In this document: in pieces, positions 27,079-35,409 of the stretch
How the letters are laid out: the number at the start of each line of letters is the position of its first letter
Numbering within the stretch: position 1 is the first letter of the stretch
Origin: JBIKIW01 sp044361365
Lineage (GTDB): Bacteria > Patescibacteriota > JACMRA01
NCBI GenBank assembly: GCA_044361365.1
Contig: JBIKIW010000004.1
Location: forward strand, 1 to 50,739
DNA: 50,739 nucleotides
Direction: 5' to 3'
Program-made: the position numbers and the translations under genes
The notes under the pieces: generated by a model
Database searches by the model: none
What the model saw: the letters and a program-made list of their open reading frames with translations, nothing else
Told to the model about the DNA's origin: nothing

Positions 27079-27244
27079 AAGGAAAAGAGTGCAACTGTTT
27101 GAATGGAGTGAGTTGTGTATGCTTTGAGTGTATATTTTAGTGCGGGTTTGGGTATAAAATACGATTAGCTATTTATCCATATCAACTAAAATCATAGCCT
27201 AATTCAAACCTAAGCAGACTTTGCTATTTTGACCCAACCCAACT

Positions 27245-28132
27245 TCAGCTAAACAAATTACTTACAACTATCCAAAGCTTTTTCCAAATATTTACTGACG
27301 CTCGTTTGGTAAAAATATCGTAATTTTGGTTTTCAATTTCGCTTAAAATTCCTGAATAAATTTTGCTAGCAAGTTTGGCTGTCTTTTGCCCTTCTTTTGA
27401 TAAATAAATAATCCCCAGAGAAGATTCAGAATACAAATCTCTAGCTTTTTGAATATAAAATTTTAAAAATTCTTGTAGTGCTCCATTGTTTTTTTTGGTT
27501 TCTAAATCTACTAGAGAATAACCAAACCTTTCTAAATCTTTAAGAGGTAAATAAATTCGATCATTTCCAAAATCCTCCCAAACATCTCGTAAAATATTAG
27601 TTAGTTGCATTGCTAAGCCAAGTTTTTCAGCATATAATAAAGCTTTTTGGTCACTAAAACCCAACAGGTGAGTCATCATTAAACCCGGTACTGAAGCCAC
27701 CAAGTAGCAATACTTTTCCAACTCCTGATAGCTTTGATAACGATTTTTACTCAAGTCCAATTTCACACCATCAATCAAGTCAAAAGCTAATTTTTGAGGA
27801 ATTTGATATTTGCTGCAAACCTGCACAAATAAATTTAAAATTGGATTGTCTGAAAGATTTTTTTCAAATGCTTCTAAAGTCATTTTTTGCCACAAATTCA
27901 AAGCTGCTTTTTTAGTTTTTAAATCAACCTCTAAATCGTCAGCTAAAAAGTCAGTTTGCCTGCAAAAAGCATATAAACCATATGTATCATTTTTCTTTTC
28001 TTTCGGTAAAAATCTAGCTGCAAAATAAAAACTTTTGGCATAATCTTGGGTAATTTTTTTAGCTAATTCCTGGGCATCTTGATACGAATATTTTTCAACC
28101 AACAAGTCTATCGCTTTTTGTGCTTCTAACAT
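27245..28132 (-). CDS. phytoene/squalene synthase family enzyme
   Basis: Trans-isoprenyl head-to-head synthase, 295 residues. First Asp motif in YAFCRQTDFLADD (about 53-65), second in QLTNILRDVWEDFGNDR (about 176-192), followed by IYLP. CxR-T-D and the FYFAARFLP start match CrtB/HpnC-type enzymes that join two C15 or C20 diphosphates. No other carotenoid, hopanoid or isoprenoid gene is in the window. The product cannot be told from sequence alone. Confidence 0.9.
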   Translation of the reverse strand: MLEAQKAIDLLVEKYSYQDAQELAKKITQDYAKSFYFAARFLPKEKKNDTYGLYAFCRQTDFLADDLEVDLKTKKAALNLWQKMTLEAFEKNLSDNPILNLFVQVCSKYQIPQKLAFDLIDGVKLDLSKNRYQSYQELEKYCYLVASVPGLMMTHLLGFSDQKALLYAEKLGLAMQLTNILRDVWEDFGNDRIYLPLKDLERFGYSLVDLETKKNNGALQEFLKFYIQKARDLYSESSLGIIYLSKEGQKTAKLASKIYSGILSEIENQNYDIFTKRASVNIWKKLWIVVSNLFS

Positions 28133-28257
28133 AAACTAGAAATTATTGATTCCGGTGATGATTTTTGTAAAGAATTGACTATTTCTCAAACTTAAGACTT
28201 AGAAATCAAAGACCAAAAATTAGGCATTCGTAGCCCTAAGAGCAATTAAGGTGTGTT

Positions 28258-28752
28258 ATGAATACTAATAAACAAGATTTCCATTTAACTTCTATCTTTG
28301 ATCCCAAAAAGATAAATAGACTTGACTTGATGATTCAAGATATTATTGATAGTCCAGGAAATTTCAAGGTTGATTGGCTTATCCACAATAAATGGATTGC
28401 TGTACCAGTTGAAAGTGCTTCTCATTTTAATAGAAGTGATACTGAGATAATATCTCATGCTCTACAAACTATTAATTGTGCATATTGTTTCGCTATAGCT
28501 ACAGAACCATTAGCCAATTTTAACCGTTACTTCCAGGTGTCTACAACAAGCGAGGGTTTACTCACTTTTAGTAAGCAATGTAGTCATTTTAACTTTGTTC
28601 TCATTCCTGAAGATTTGTCTTTTGCTATTTTATGCACAGTTTATGATTACTATGTTGTTGCTGGTTCTAGTAAATTTGTGGAACAAGTTGTTGGAGGAAG
28701 TATTGAGGTAGCAAGAACAAGATTTAATAAATTCGCATCAGATGATTTTTGA
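28258..28752 (+). CDS. uncharacterised 164-residue protein
   Basis: Soluble, with mixed composition and four Cys spread through it (YCF and CTV among them). The last ~30 residues (GSSKFVEQVVGGSIEVARTRFNKFA) look helical and amphipathic. No family recognised. It lies alone between the phytoene synthase and the truncated recG. The size and balanced composition support a real gene. Confidence 0.65.
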   Translation: MNTNKQDFHLTSIFDPKKINRLDLMIQDIIDSPGNFKVDWLIHNKWIAVPVESASHFNRSDTEIISHALQTINCAYCFAIATEPLANFNRYFQVSTTSEGLLTFSKQCSHFNFVLIPEDLSFAILCTVYDYYVVAGSSKFVEQVVGGSIEVARTRFNKFASDDF

Positions 28753-28807
28753 AAGGGAGATTATTAGAAGTTGCTCAAAAATATAAAATAACTTAAATCT
28801 TTAAAAA

Positions 28808-29623
28808 GTGAGTTTTGAACCAAAATTATTTTCGCCCAAACAAATTGAAGATCTACAAAAAGCTGGATTTACTGGACTCTATGAACTATTAAACTATTTT
28901 CCAATCAAGCTGGAACAAATTGAGCCATTAGATAAAACAGAACTTATTGATTCTAATAAACTTTATTTGTGGCAGGCAAGACTTATTAGTAGTGAACTGC
29001 GAGCAGGTAAAAAGCCCTATTTTTTGTTAAACCTAACCGACGGGCAATCCCAAAAAACTGTTTATCTTTTTAGTAACGCCAGATATTTGCACAGTCTTTT
29101 GCAAGTCGGCAGTGAATTTCAAGTGATTCTAAAATACAAAGATCCTTTTTGGACTGTGGATAAAATTGCAACTAGCTCACCATACAAAATTACTACCGAT
29201 TTTATTCTTGGAAAAGCACAAATGCAGAAGTATTTAATACCTAAATATACTCGAATATTGGCTTTAACTTCGCCTAGATTTAATCAAATTTTTCGCAAAC
29301 TTCCGGCTTCAGCTTATCTTTTAGATTTTACTGGCTTGATTCCTAAAAATAGTAATTTACCTCAAAAAATAGACCTAACTAAAATCCATAAACCCAATTC
29401 CGAGGCAGAATTCTGGCAAACTAAAAAAGATTTTTTAAAGATCAAAGTTTTTTTGCAAATGGTAACCTTAAAAGCCTTACAAGACAAAAGTGAGCAGCTT
29501 AAAGCCCGAAAAGGAAAACTAGATTTGGAATTTCTAAAAACAATTAGTAGCAATTTACCTTACCAACTAACCCTCAGTCAAAAAACTGTAATTTGGGATA
29601 TTTTAGGCGTGATTTGTGGGTGA
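28808..29623 (+). pseudogene. recG: recG, 5' part only
   Basis: The GTG start at 28808 opens 271 residues matching the N-terminal part of RecG: the wedge OB-fold (YLWQARLISSELRAGKKPYFLLNLTDG) and the end LPYQLTLSQKTVIWDIL, which is the Q-motif before the helicase core. The reading frame then stops 5 codons later, exactly where the repeated cassette leader begins (29631). Walker A and all helicase motifs are gone, and no remainder was found in the window. The fragment may still be translated but cannot be a helicase. Confidence 0.85.
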
Positions 29624-29630
29624 AAGAATA

Positions 29631-29770
29631 CTTTGAATAAACCTTCTTGACCATTGACTTTTTTTGTTACTTTGTTGGGGTAAATGACTTTGAGGGGTCT
29701 TCGAAAAACAACCTTCATCGACTTATTTGACGGTATCGGAGGTTGTAAAGCTTATTATGACTTATTTTGA
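29631..29770 (+). repeat. cassette leader R1 plus decayed methyltransferase start
   Basis: ACTTTGAATAAACC begins a ~50-bp leader with TTGACCATTGACTTTTTTTG that recurs at 31216, 33246 and 35278. The leader is followed by ATG at 29684 and a 28-codon frame with the FIDLF-GIGG motif I of a C5 methyltransferase, then TGA. It aligns with the first codons of the intact gene at 33301 and is a relic. Confidence 0.85.
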
Positions 29771-29842
29771 ACAGTAATTGCTCGAGTCTAAAAAAGATCT
29801 AATGGTGAGTATCTGTGTGGAGTTGGATTAAGTTATAAAAAT

Positions 29843-30799
29843 ATGTCTGATAATATATTCTATAAAAATTTAGAAAATATAATAAAAGAAAATAAGCTGG
29901 AAGAGCTAAATGCTACACAAGTCTTTGAGAGTATTGTATATATGCGATCTGCATATGATTTGTTTTTCTTTTCAAAAAATTCTAATTCTAATGAGGATGA
30001 AGTATATTTGTATGAACTGGATTTAGTAATAATGGTAATTTTTAATCTTCTTAAAATATTAATTACAGATTTAAGCGAAAAGAAATTAATAATTTATTAC
30101 GAAGATAAAGAAAAACCCTTTGGAGTTGTTGCAATTAAATTAGTTGAATTTTTAATTCATGATATAATTACAATGAGAAATTTGTTTGCTCAAGGTTTAG
30201 AAAATCAATTTTTAGTTATCTACAGAAGTTTTATAGAGAAATTAAGCATATTTTATTTGTTTATGTATGATTATGATTTTGCTTTAATTTATGCTTTTAA
30301 TCCTGATAATTTAGAAGGTAGAAAATTGTATGAGAAATTCACACACCCATCACAAGTTAAAAATAGAATAGTAAATAATCTTAAACAAATTATTGATGAA
30401 GAAAATAAATCTGGTAGAATTTATGGAAGAAGTGATAAATTCGTATATCAACATTTAATGGACACAGAGAAATCGAGAAAATTTTTATACACCCTCTGTA
30501 ACAATTTTACTCATTTTTCAGATGGTAAATCTATAATGGAGTATCATTTACAAGAGGATGATGAAGGTAAGGTAGCCTTTAAAATAGGCACTATTGCAAA
30601 TAAAAAGTATGAAACTCAAAGTTTTAGATACCATATAAGAGCTCTTTTAGAACTATTATATTTCAACCAATCTATGATAATGGACACTTTTCAAAACAGA
30701 GCTACAACACCAAAGCTAACATTGACACAACTACCAAGATTGATTGTTGGGTATTTACATATCCTAATTGATAGAAATTACAATAATAGAGATATCTGA
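29843..30799 (+). CDS. uncharacterised helical protein of accessory module 1
   Basis: 318 residues, very AT-rich, mostly alpha-helical with aromatic residues. YRSFIEKLSIFYLF near residue 127 and an R-x-L-L-E-L pattern later recall DUF5677-like or HEPN-related helical proteins, which are often in defence islands. The match is only a pattern resemblance. It occupies the first cassette between the R1 leader and the first comEC copy. No membrane helix is certain. Confidence 0.6.
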   Translation: MSDNIFYKNLENIIKENKLEELNATQVFESIVYMRSAYDLFFFSKNSNSNEDEVYLYELDLVIMVIFNLLKILITDLSEKKLIIYYEDKEKPFGVVAIKLVEFLIHDIITMRNLFAQGLENQFLVIYRSFIEKLSIFYLFMYDYDFALIYAFNPDNLEGRKLYEKFTHPSQVKNRIVNNLKQIIDEENKSGRIYGRSDKFVYQHLMDTEKSRKFLYTLCNNFTHFSDGKSIMEYHLQEDDEGKVAFKIGTIANKKYETQSFRYHIRALLELLYFNQSMIMDTFQNRATTPKLTLTQLPRLIVGYLHILIDRNYNNRDI

Positions 30800-30830
30800 C
30801 TATTTATTTAGATTTTAAAAAAAATCGCCC

Positions 30831-31019
30831 ATGCCTATCATTAACCTAACCTCACTTGCTACCAACCAGACCATAAGAGAGAGGTTTAATTTACCAAAAG
30901 AAAAATATACAGCGATTTCAAATCTGATAAAAAAATGCCTCGAGCTTAAACTCATAAGAAAGTTTGATCCAGATAATAAAGCTCCAAGATATGAAAAATA
31001 TGTCCCATTATGGGCTTAA
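30831..31019 (+). pseudogene. C-terminal remnant of an AlbA_2-type DNA-binding protein
   Basis: 62 residues. T-IRERFNLPKEKYTAISNLIKKCLE (quoted in part) and DPDNKAPRYEKYVPLWA match the usual C-terminus of AlbA_2/Schlafen-like putative regulators, a winged-helix end whose parents are several hundred residues long. The AlbA_2 and ATPase-like parts are absent upstream. It may be expressed as a small peptide, but it looks like a leftover of a former cassette gene. Confidence 0.6.
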
Positions 31020-31161
31020 ATTTAATGTCAAAAGTAAAACTATTTTTACCAAAAATTACTTTATAGTTTATTAAATAGAGGTTTTTTAATGTCAAAAGTA
31101 AAATTATACAATCTTAAACATACCCGTTTTTTAAAATTCTGCAAAAAAAATTAGATAAAAA

Positions 31162-31277
31162 TTAACTCACCATGCCCAAATTCCTAAACCCCAGCACGAT
31201 TTTTTTATTTTTGCTGACTTTGAATAAACCTTCTTGACCATTGACTTTTTTTGTTACTTTGTTGGGGTAAATGACCT
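31162..31277 (+). repeat. cassette junction J1: comEC 5' copy (C1) joined to leader R2
   Basis: ATG at 31172 opens a copy of the first ~48 bp of comEC (compare 36989), ending in TTTTTGCTGACTTTG. It runs directly into the leader R2 (31216-31277), with TTGACCATTGACTTTTTTTG as in R1. After R2 the relic frame is only ATG ACC TAA. The DUF262 gene starts 11 bp later. Confidence 0.9.
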
Positions 31278-31288
31278 AAGTTTTAATT

Positions 31289-33082
31289 ATGCAAAAATAT
31301 ACTATAAATCAATATTCAGTTCAAAGCCTGCTAACTTGGGTAATAGACGGTGAAATTGCCATTCCAGAAATTCAACGACCTTTCGTGTGGAAAAGCTCTA
31401 AAGTTAGGGATTTAATTGACAGTTTGTACCAAGGTTATCCAGTTGGTTATATCATCTCTTGGAAAAATCCAAGTGTAAAATTAAAAGACGGTACAACCAG
31501 TGAAGGTAAAAAAATTTTGATTGATGGTCAACAACGAATTACCGCACTTACTGCAGGTCTTCTTGGTCAATATGTATTAAACGATGAATATAAAAAAGTA
31601 AAAATCCAAATCGCTTTCAACCCCCAAACCGAAGAATTTGCTACTCAAACTCCAGCGATTATTAAAGATAGCTCTTGGATACCAGACATTAGTGAAATTT
31701 TTAAAAATAATATTAGCTTAATTGCTCTAGTGCGAAATTATTTAAGCCAAAACCCTGAAGTTGATGAGGTAAAAATAGAAAAATCTTTAACAAATCTAAC
31801 AAACTTAACTCAAAAACAGATTGGTATAATCGAATTAGTTTCAGACCTAGATATAGAAACTGTAACTGAAATTTTTATTCGTATTAACTCGGCTGGCGTT
31901 GTGCTTTCTCAAGCTGACTTTGCCATGAGTAAAATTGCTACAAATACTAAATATGACGGAATAAATTTAAGAAAAGCGATTGATTACTTCTGCCATATTT
32001 TCAAATATTCCGACTATCTACAGCACATTTTAGATAACGATTTCGAATTTATCGAAACTGAATATTTATCAAAATTAACTTGGTTAAAAAATGCTAACCA
32101 AGATTTGTATTCTCCTGATTACAACGATGTGTTAAGAGTTGCTTTTACGGTAAGTTTTAACCGTGGAAAAATTGCTGATTTGGTTAGTTTGCTTTCTGGT
32201 AGAAACTTTGAAACCAGAACTTTTGAAGAAGAAATCGCCGAAAAATCATTTGAAAAATTAAAAGAAGGAGTTTTACAATTTATCAATCAAACTAACTTTG
32301 AAAGGTTTGTAATGATTCTCAAATCTGCTGGATTTATTGATTCCAAAATGATGAGGTCTCAAAATGCTGTTAATTTTGCTTATATTTTATATCTCAAGCT
32401 TATTCAAACTAAAGAAAATTCAACTAAAATTGAAAGCTATGTTCGCAGATGGTTTGTGTATTCAATTTTAACGGGAAGGTATTCAGGATCACCAGAATCG
32501 ATGTTTGATTTTGATATTAAACAAATTGAAAAAAGAGGTATAAAAAATTATTTGCAAGAAAAAGAAAATGGAGAATTATCTGAAGCTTTTTGGTCAGCCG
32601 AGTTAATTTCTAAATTGAATACTTCAGTGGCTAGTAGTCCATATTTTCATATTTTTATTGCCAGCCAAGTTAAAAATAGAGATAAAGGTTTCTTATCTAA
32701 AGATCTTTTAGTAGCTGATATGATTACTCACAGAGGTGATATTCACCATATTTTTCCTAAAAATTATTTGCAAAAAACTGGCTTTGATAATCGTGGAGAC
32801 TACAACCAAATTGCCAATTATGTTTATGCTCAAACCGAGATAAATATCAAACTTTCCAACAAATCTCCAAGAGAATACTTTGATTTAATCAAAACTCAAA
32901 TTCAAGATAAAACAAATTTAATTACAGGAATTCAAGATCAAACGGAATTAGAGCAAAATCTAAAACAAAATGCAGTTCTATTTGATTTGGTTAATATGAC
33001 AGCAGAAAACTACCAAGATTTTTTGGAGGCGAGAAGGGCTTTGATTGCTGAAAAAATTAGAGATTATTATTTTGGATTATAA
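31289..33082 (+). CDS. DUF262/HNH nuclease (GmrSD-like), module 2
   Basis: 597 residues. N-terminal DUF262 NTPase-like domain: IPEIQRPFVWKSSKVRDLIDSLYQGYPVG near residue 20 and the catalytic-type IDGQQRITALTAGL near residue 77. C-terminal HNH-type nuclease: HRGDIHHIFPKNYL near residue 486 followed by N-Y-V and I-N-I-K-L-S-N-K. This domain pair is that of GmrSD and related enzymes that restrict modified phage DNA or act with DNA phosphorothioation. Here it stands alone, without a visible partner, in the second cassette. Confidence 0.9.
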   Translation: MQKYTINQYSVQSLLTWVIDGEIAIPEIQRPFVWKSSKVRDLIDSLYQGYPVGYIISWKNPSVKLKDGTTSEGKKILIDGQQRITALTAGLLGQYVLNDEYKKVKIQIAFNPQTEEFATQTPAIIKDSSWIPDISEIFKNNISLIALVRNYLSQNPEVDEVKIEKSLTNLTNLTQKQIGIIELVSDLDIETVTEIFIRINSAGVVLSQADFAMSKIATNTKYDGINLRKAIDYFCHIFKYSDYLQHILDNDFEFIETEYLSKLTWLKNANQDLYSPDYNDVLRVAFTVSFNRGKIADLVSLLSGRNFETRTFEEEIAEKSFEKLKEGVLQFINQTNFERFVMILKSAGFIDSKMMRSQNAVNFAYILYLKLIQTKENSTKIESYVRRWFVYSILTGRYSGSPESMFDFDIKQIEKRGIKNYLQEKENGELSEAFWSAELISKLNTSVASSPYFHIFIASQVKNRDKGFLSKDLLVADMITHRGDIHHIFPKNYLQKTGFDNRGDYNQIANYVYAQTEINIKLSNKSPREYFDLIKTQIQDKTNLITGIQDQTELEQNLKQNAVLFDLVNMTAENYQDFLEARRALIAEKIRDYYFGL

Positions 33083-33121
33083 TATCACCTAAACTTATTT
33101 ATGAAATATACGATCGCAAAG

Positions 33122-33303
33122 AAAAGCTTAGAAAATCAAGAAAATTGGCTGATTATTAAAAATATTTTTTGAAAAAAGCTGAAACTAAAGACTAGCCGGT
33201 AATGTCCAAATTCCTAAATCCCAGTACAATATTTTTGTTTTTGCTGACTTTGGATAAACCTTCTTGACCATTGACTTTTTTTGTTATTTCATTTCATTAA
33301 ATG
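33122..33303 (+). repeat. cassette junction J2: 3' relic of a module-4-like gene, comEC copy C2, leader R3
   Basis: 33122-33250 is nearly identical over ~128 bp to 36910-37037. It starts with the last codons of the HsdR-N-like gene (KSLENQENWL against KSLEDQENWL), passes AAAGCTGAAACTAAAGACTAG and continues into the comEC start (ATG at 33202). Then TGACTTTGGATAAACC leads into R3, whose last part (TTATTTCATTTCATTAA) differs from the other leaders and directly precedes the intact methyltransferase ATG at 33301. Confidence 0.9.
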
Positions 33304-34389
33304 ACCTTGAATAAAGTTCAAAAAACAACCTTCATCGACCTTTTCGCTGGAATTGGTGGCTTTCACTTTGCCTTAGACTCACTTGGATTTGAGTGTGTGT
33401 TTGCTAGTGAAATTGATGAAAAAGCTAGAATAACTTACGAAGCTAATTTTAAAGATATTTCTCCTAAACTTTTTGAAGGAATCGGACTTCCACTTTTTAA
33501 TAAAGACATCACCAAAATCGACCCAAAAGATATTCCAGATCATGATATTTTGTGTGGAGGTTTCCCGTGTCAACCTTTTAGTATAGCAGGACACCGTAAA
33601 GGTTTTGAGGATGTTGGTAGAGGTGATTTGATTTTTAATATAGTAGATATTATAAGGGTGAAACAACCAAGAGTAGTCTTTTTGGAAAATGTAAAAAATC
33701 TTTATTCCCAAGACCAAGGTCAAACTTACCGATACATTAAAGAATTAATCCAAAAACAAGGTTATTTTGTGAAGGAAAAGGTGCTAAATGCTAGTAATTT
33801 TGGCTTGCCAACCGCTAGAGAAAGATTGTATATTTTAGCTTTCAAAAACAAACTAGATTTTGATCAATTTGAATTTCCTGAAGGTTCAAAAAAACCAGTC
33901 AAACTCTTAGATTTTTTAGAAAATGAAAACACGCAAACTCAAAAATATGAAATTATTCGTGATGACATTACTCTAAAAAATATTGAGATTAAGCCTGATA
34001 TTTTTGGTAATTTCCCACAAAAAACAATTCAAATAGGTAAAATCAACAAAGGCGGGCAAGGTGAGCGAATTTATAGCCCTTTTGGACATGCAATAACTTT
34101 ATCAGCTCATGGTGGTGGAGCAGCAGCTAAGACAGGAGCTTATTCTATAAATGGAAAAATCCGAAAACTCACTCCCCGAGAGTGTGCTAGAATCATGGGT
34201 TTTGGAGAAAATTTCAAGATTCTGGTTTCTGATTCCGAAGCTTACAAACAATTTGGAAATAGCGTAGCAACAGCAGTCATAAAAGCAATTACCCAAAACA
34301 TTTATAATATTTTAGAACCTAAAAATCTATGCCAAACTCAAAACACACAGCAAATTTTGGCTCAACAATTGCTAGAAATGGCTTTTTAA
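33301..34389 (+). CDS. DNA (cytosine-5) methyltransferase, module 3
   Basis: 362 residues with all main motifs: I (FIDLFAGIGGFHFALDSLG, residues 11-29), IV with nucleophile Cys90 (GGFPCQPFSIAG), VI (FLENVKNL near 125), VIII (NFGLPTARERLYI near 165), IX (LTPRECARIMGF) and X (YKQFGNSVA). The target-recognition region lies around 190-280; specificity cannot be read from it. Its end overlaps the restriction gene by 61 bp in another frame. It should protect host DNA from that enzyme. Intact version of the start relics at 29684 and 35334. Confidence 0.95.
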   Translation: MTLNKVQKTTFIDLFAGIGGFHFALDSLGFECVFASEIDEKARITYEANFKDISPKLFEGIGLPLFNKDITKIDPKDIPDHDILCGGFPCQPFSIAGHRKGFEDVGRGDLIFNIVDIIRVKQPRVVFLENVKNLYSQDQGQTYRYIKELIQKQGYFVKEKVLNASNFGLPTARERLYILAFKNKLDFDQFEFPEGSKKPVKLLDFLENENTQTQKYEIIRDDITLKNIEIKPDIFGNFPQKTIQIGKINKGGQGERIYSPFGHAITLSAHGGGAAAKTGAYSINGKIRKLTPRECARIMGFGENFKILVSDSEAYKQFGNSVATAVIKAITQNIYNILEPKNLCQTQNTQQILAQQLLEMAF

Positions 34390-35228
34390 ACGAGGAGACT
34401 GTTTTACAGAAATTCAATAATTGGGAAACTGACTCCGAAGCCCAAAAATGCTTACAAATTATGGGTTATGCTTTGGAAGAAATAGAAAAAGTTGTGGCTT
34501 TAAAAGTTGCTGGGAATTATAAAACTGATGTCCAGATTCAGATAAAAGTTTTTTTGAAAAATCTTATTGACGAACAAAATTTGAGCATAAAATTGGTAAG
34601 CAATCCAAGTGGTTTTAACCAAGTAGATAAAAGATGGGTAGATAAGTATGTAGAGTTTTGGAATATTCCCGAAACGATTACCCAAACATTAAAACTATAC
34701 ACCGGAGAACTACCACCTATCAAGCAAGATGTTAGAGATCAAAGACGAATGTTTTTTGATGAAATAGATAACTCAAAAGTTCAAGAAATGGTTAAGTTTT
34801 TTGAGGAAAATAAAATTTTGATTGTTTCTGATATTCTTAAAGGGAGGGGTAAATTTTCAGCAGATTGGATGCTTGTGGTTTTGAATGTGGAGGAAGAAAC
34901 AAGTTGGACATTGAAATCTATCAATGAAGTGATGAATATTTTTGGATCAGGAGAAGTTTTAATTACAAAACAAGGGAATCTTAAAATTGGTAAAATTGGA
35001 ATGCAAAGAAAGGGTGGAGATGGTGGTAGAGAAACAGCTAAAATGCTCCAGTTTAAAATCAATCCAGTGGAACTATTAAAAACTGATGATGTAAAGCAAA
35101 TTTCACCCGTGGAAAGACAAAAAGTGGATGAGGGTTTAGTTAATTTAAAAAATGGAAAAGTAGTTTCTTTTGATTCTAGTACTGAAATGGCAAATTATTT
35201 TTTGAAAAAAGCTGAAACTAGAGACTAA
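34329..35228 (+). CDS. type II restriction endonuclease, module 3
   Basis: 299 residues. Y-K-T-D-V-Q-I-Q-I-K near residue 65 followed by S-I-K-L-V about 20 residues on looks like a PD-(D/E)xK-type site with Ser in place of the acidic residue, similar in layout to MspI (Asp...Asn-x-Lys). RKGGDGGRETAKMLQFKINP near residue 230 is a motif I associate with type II enzymes of this group. Overlap with a C5 methyltransferase supports a restriction-modification pair. The last ~9 codons (LKKAETRD) are read out of the repeated cassette end (35200-35228), so the C-terminus was replaced at the junction. Confidence 0.75.
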   Translation: MPNSKHTANFGSTIARNGFLNEETVLQKFNNWETDSEAQKCLQIMGYALEEIEKVVALKVAGNYKTDVQIQIKVFLKNLIDEQNLSIKLVSNPSGFNQVDKRWVDKYVEFWNIPETITQTLKLYTGELPPIKQDVRDQRRMFFDEIDNSKVQEMVKFFEENKILIVSDILKGRGKFSADWMLVVLNVEEETSWTLKSINEVMNIFGSGEVLITKQGNLKIGKIGMQRKGGDGGRETAKMLQFKINPVELLKTDDVKQISPVERQKVDEGLVNLKNGKVVSFDSSTEMANYFLKKAETRD

Positions 35229-35408
35229 CCCACCATGTACAAATTCCTAAATCCCAGCACAATTTTTTTATTTTTGCTGACTTTGAATAAACATTCTTGA
35301 CCATTAACTTTTTTTGTTACTTTGCTTGGTTAAATGACTTTGAGTAGTCTTCGAAAAGCAACCTTTGTCGGTATTGAGGATTTTCACTTTTTCCTTCATT
35401 CACTTTAG
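35200..35408 (+). repeat. cassette junction J3: comEC copy C3, leader R4 and decayed methyltransferase start
   Basis: TTTTTGAAAAAAGCTGAAAC starts the shared end (also at 33170 and 36955). The comEC copy has its ATG at 35235 and ends in TTTTTGCTGACTTTG at 35285. R4 follows, and ATG at 35334 opens a relic frame with ATTTVG-like decay of motif I (S-L-R-K-A-T-F-V-G) and a deletion, ending at 35408 (TAG). Codons 1-10 are closer to the R1 relic than to the intact gene. Confidence 0.88.
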
Positions 35409-35409
35409 T

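Noticed and set aside
29631..29690. Leader R as an insertion sequence end
   Set aside because: R is found only in direct orientation, is not bounded by inverted repeats and no transposase lies inside any unit.
33379..33723. Open frames on the opposite strand of the methyltransferase and similar antisense frames elsewhere
   Set aside because: They lie fully inside recognised genes and have no family resemblance.
35365..35409. Upstream TTG start for the module-4 nuclease
   Set aside because: The added 15 codons come from the decayed methyltransferase relic in another frame; the ATG at 35410 is the natural start.
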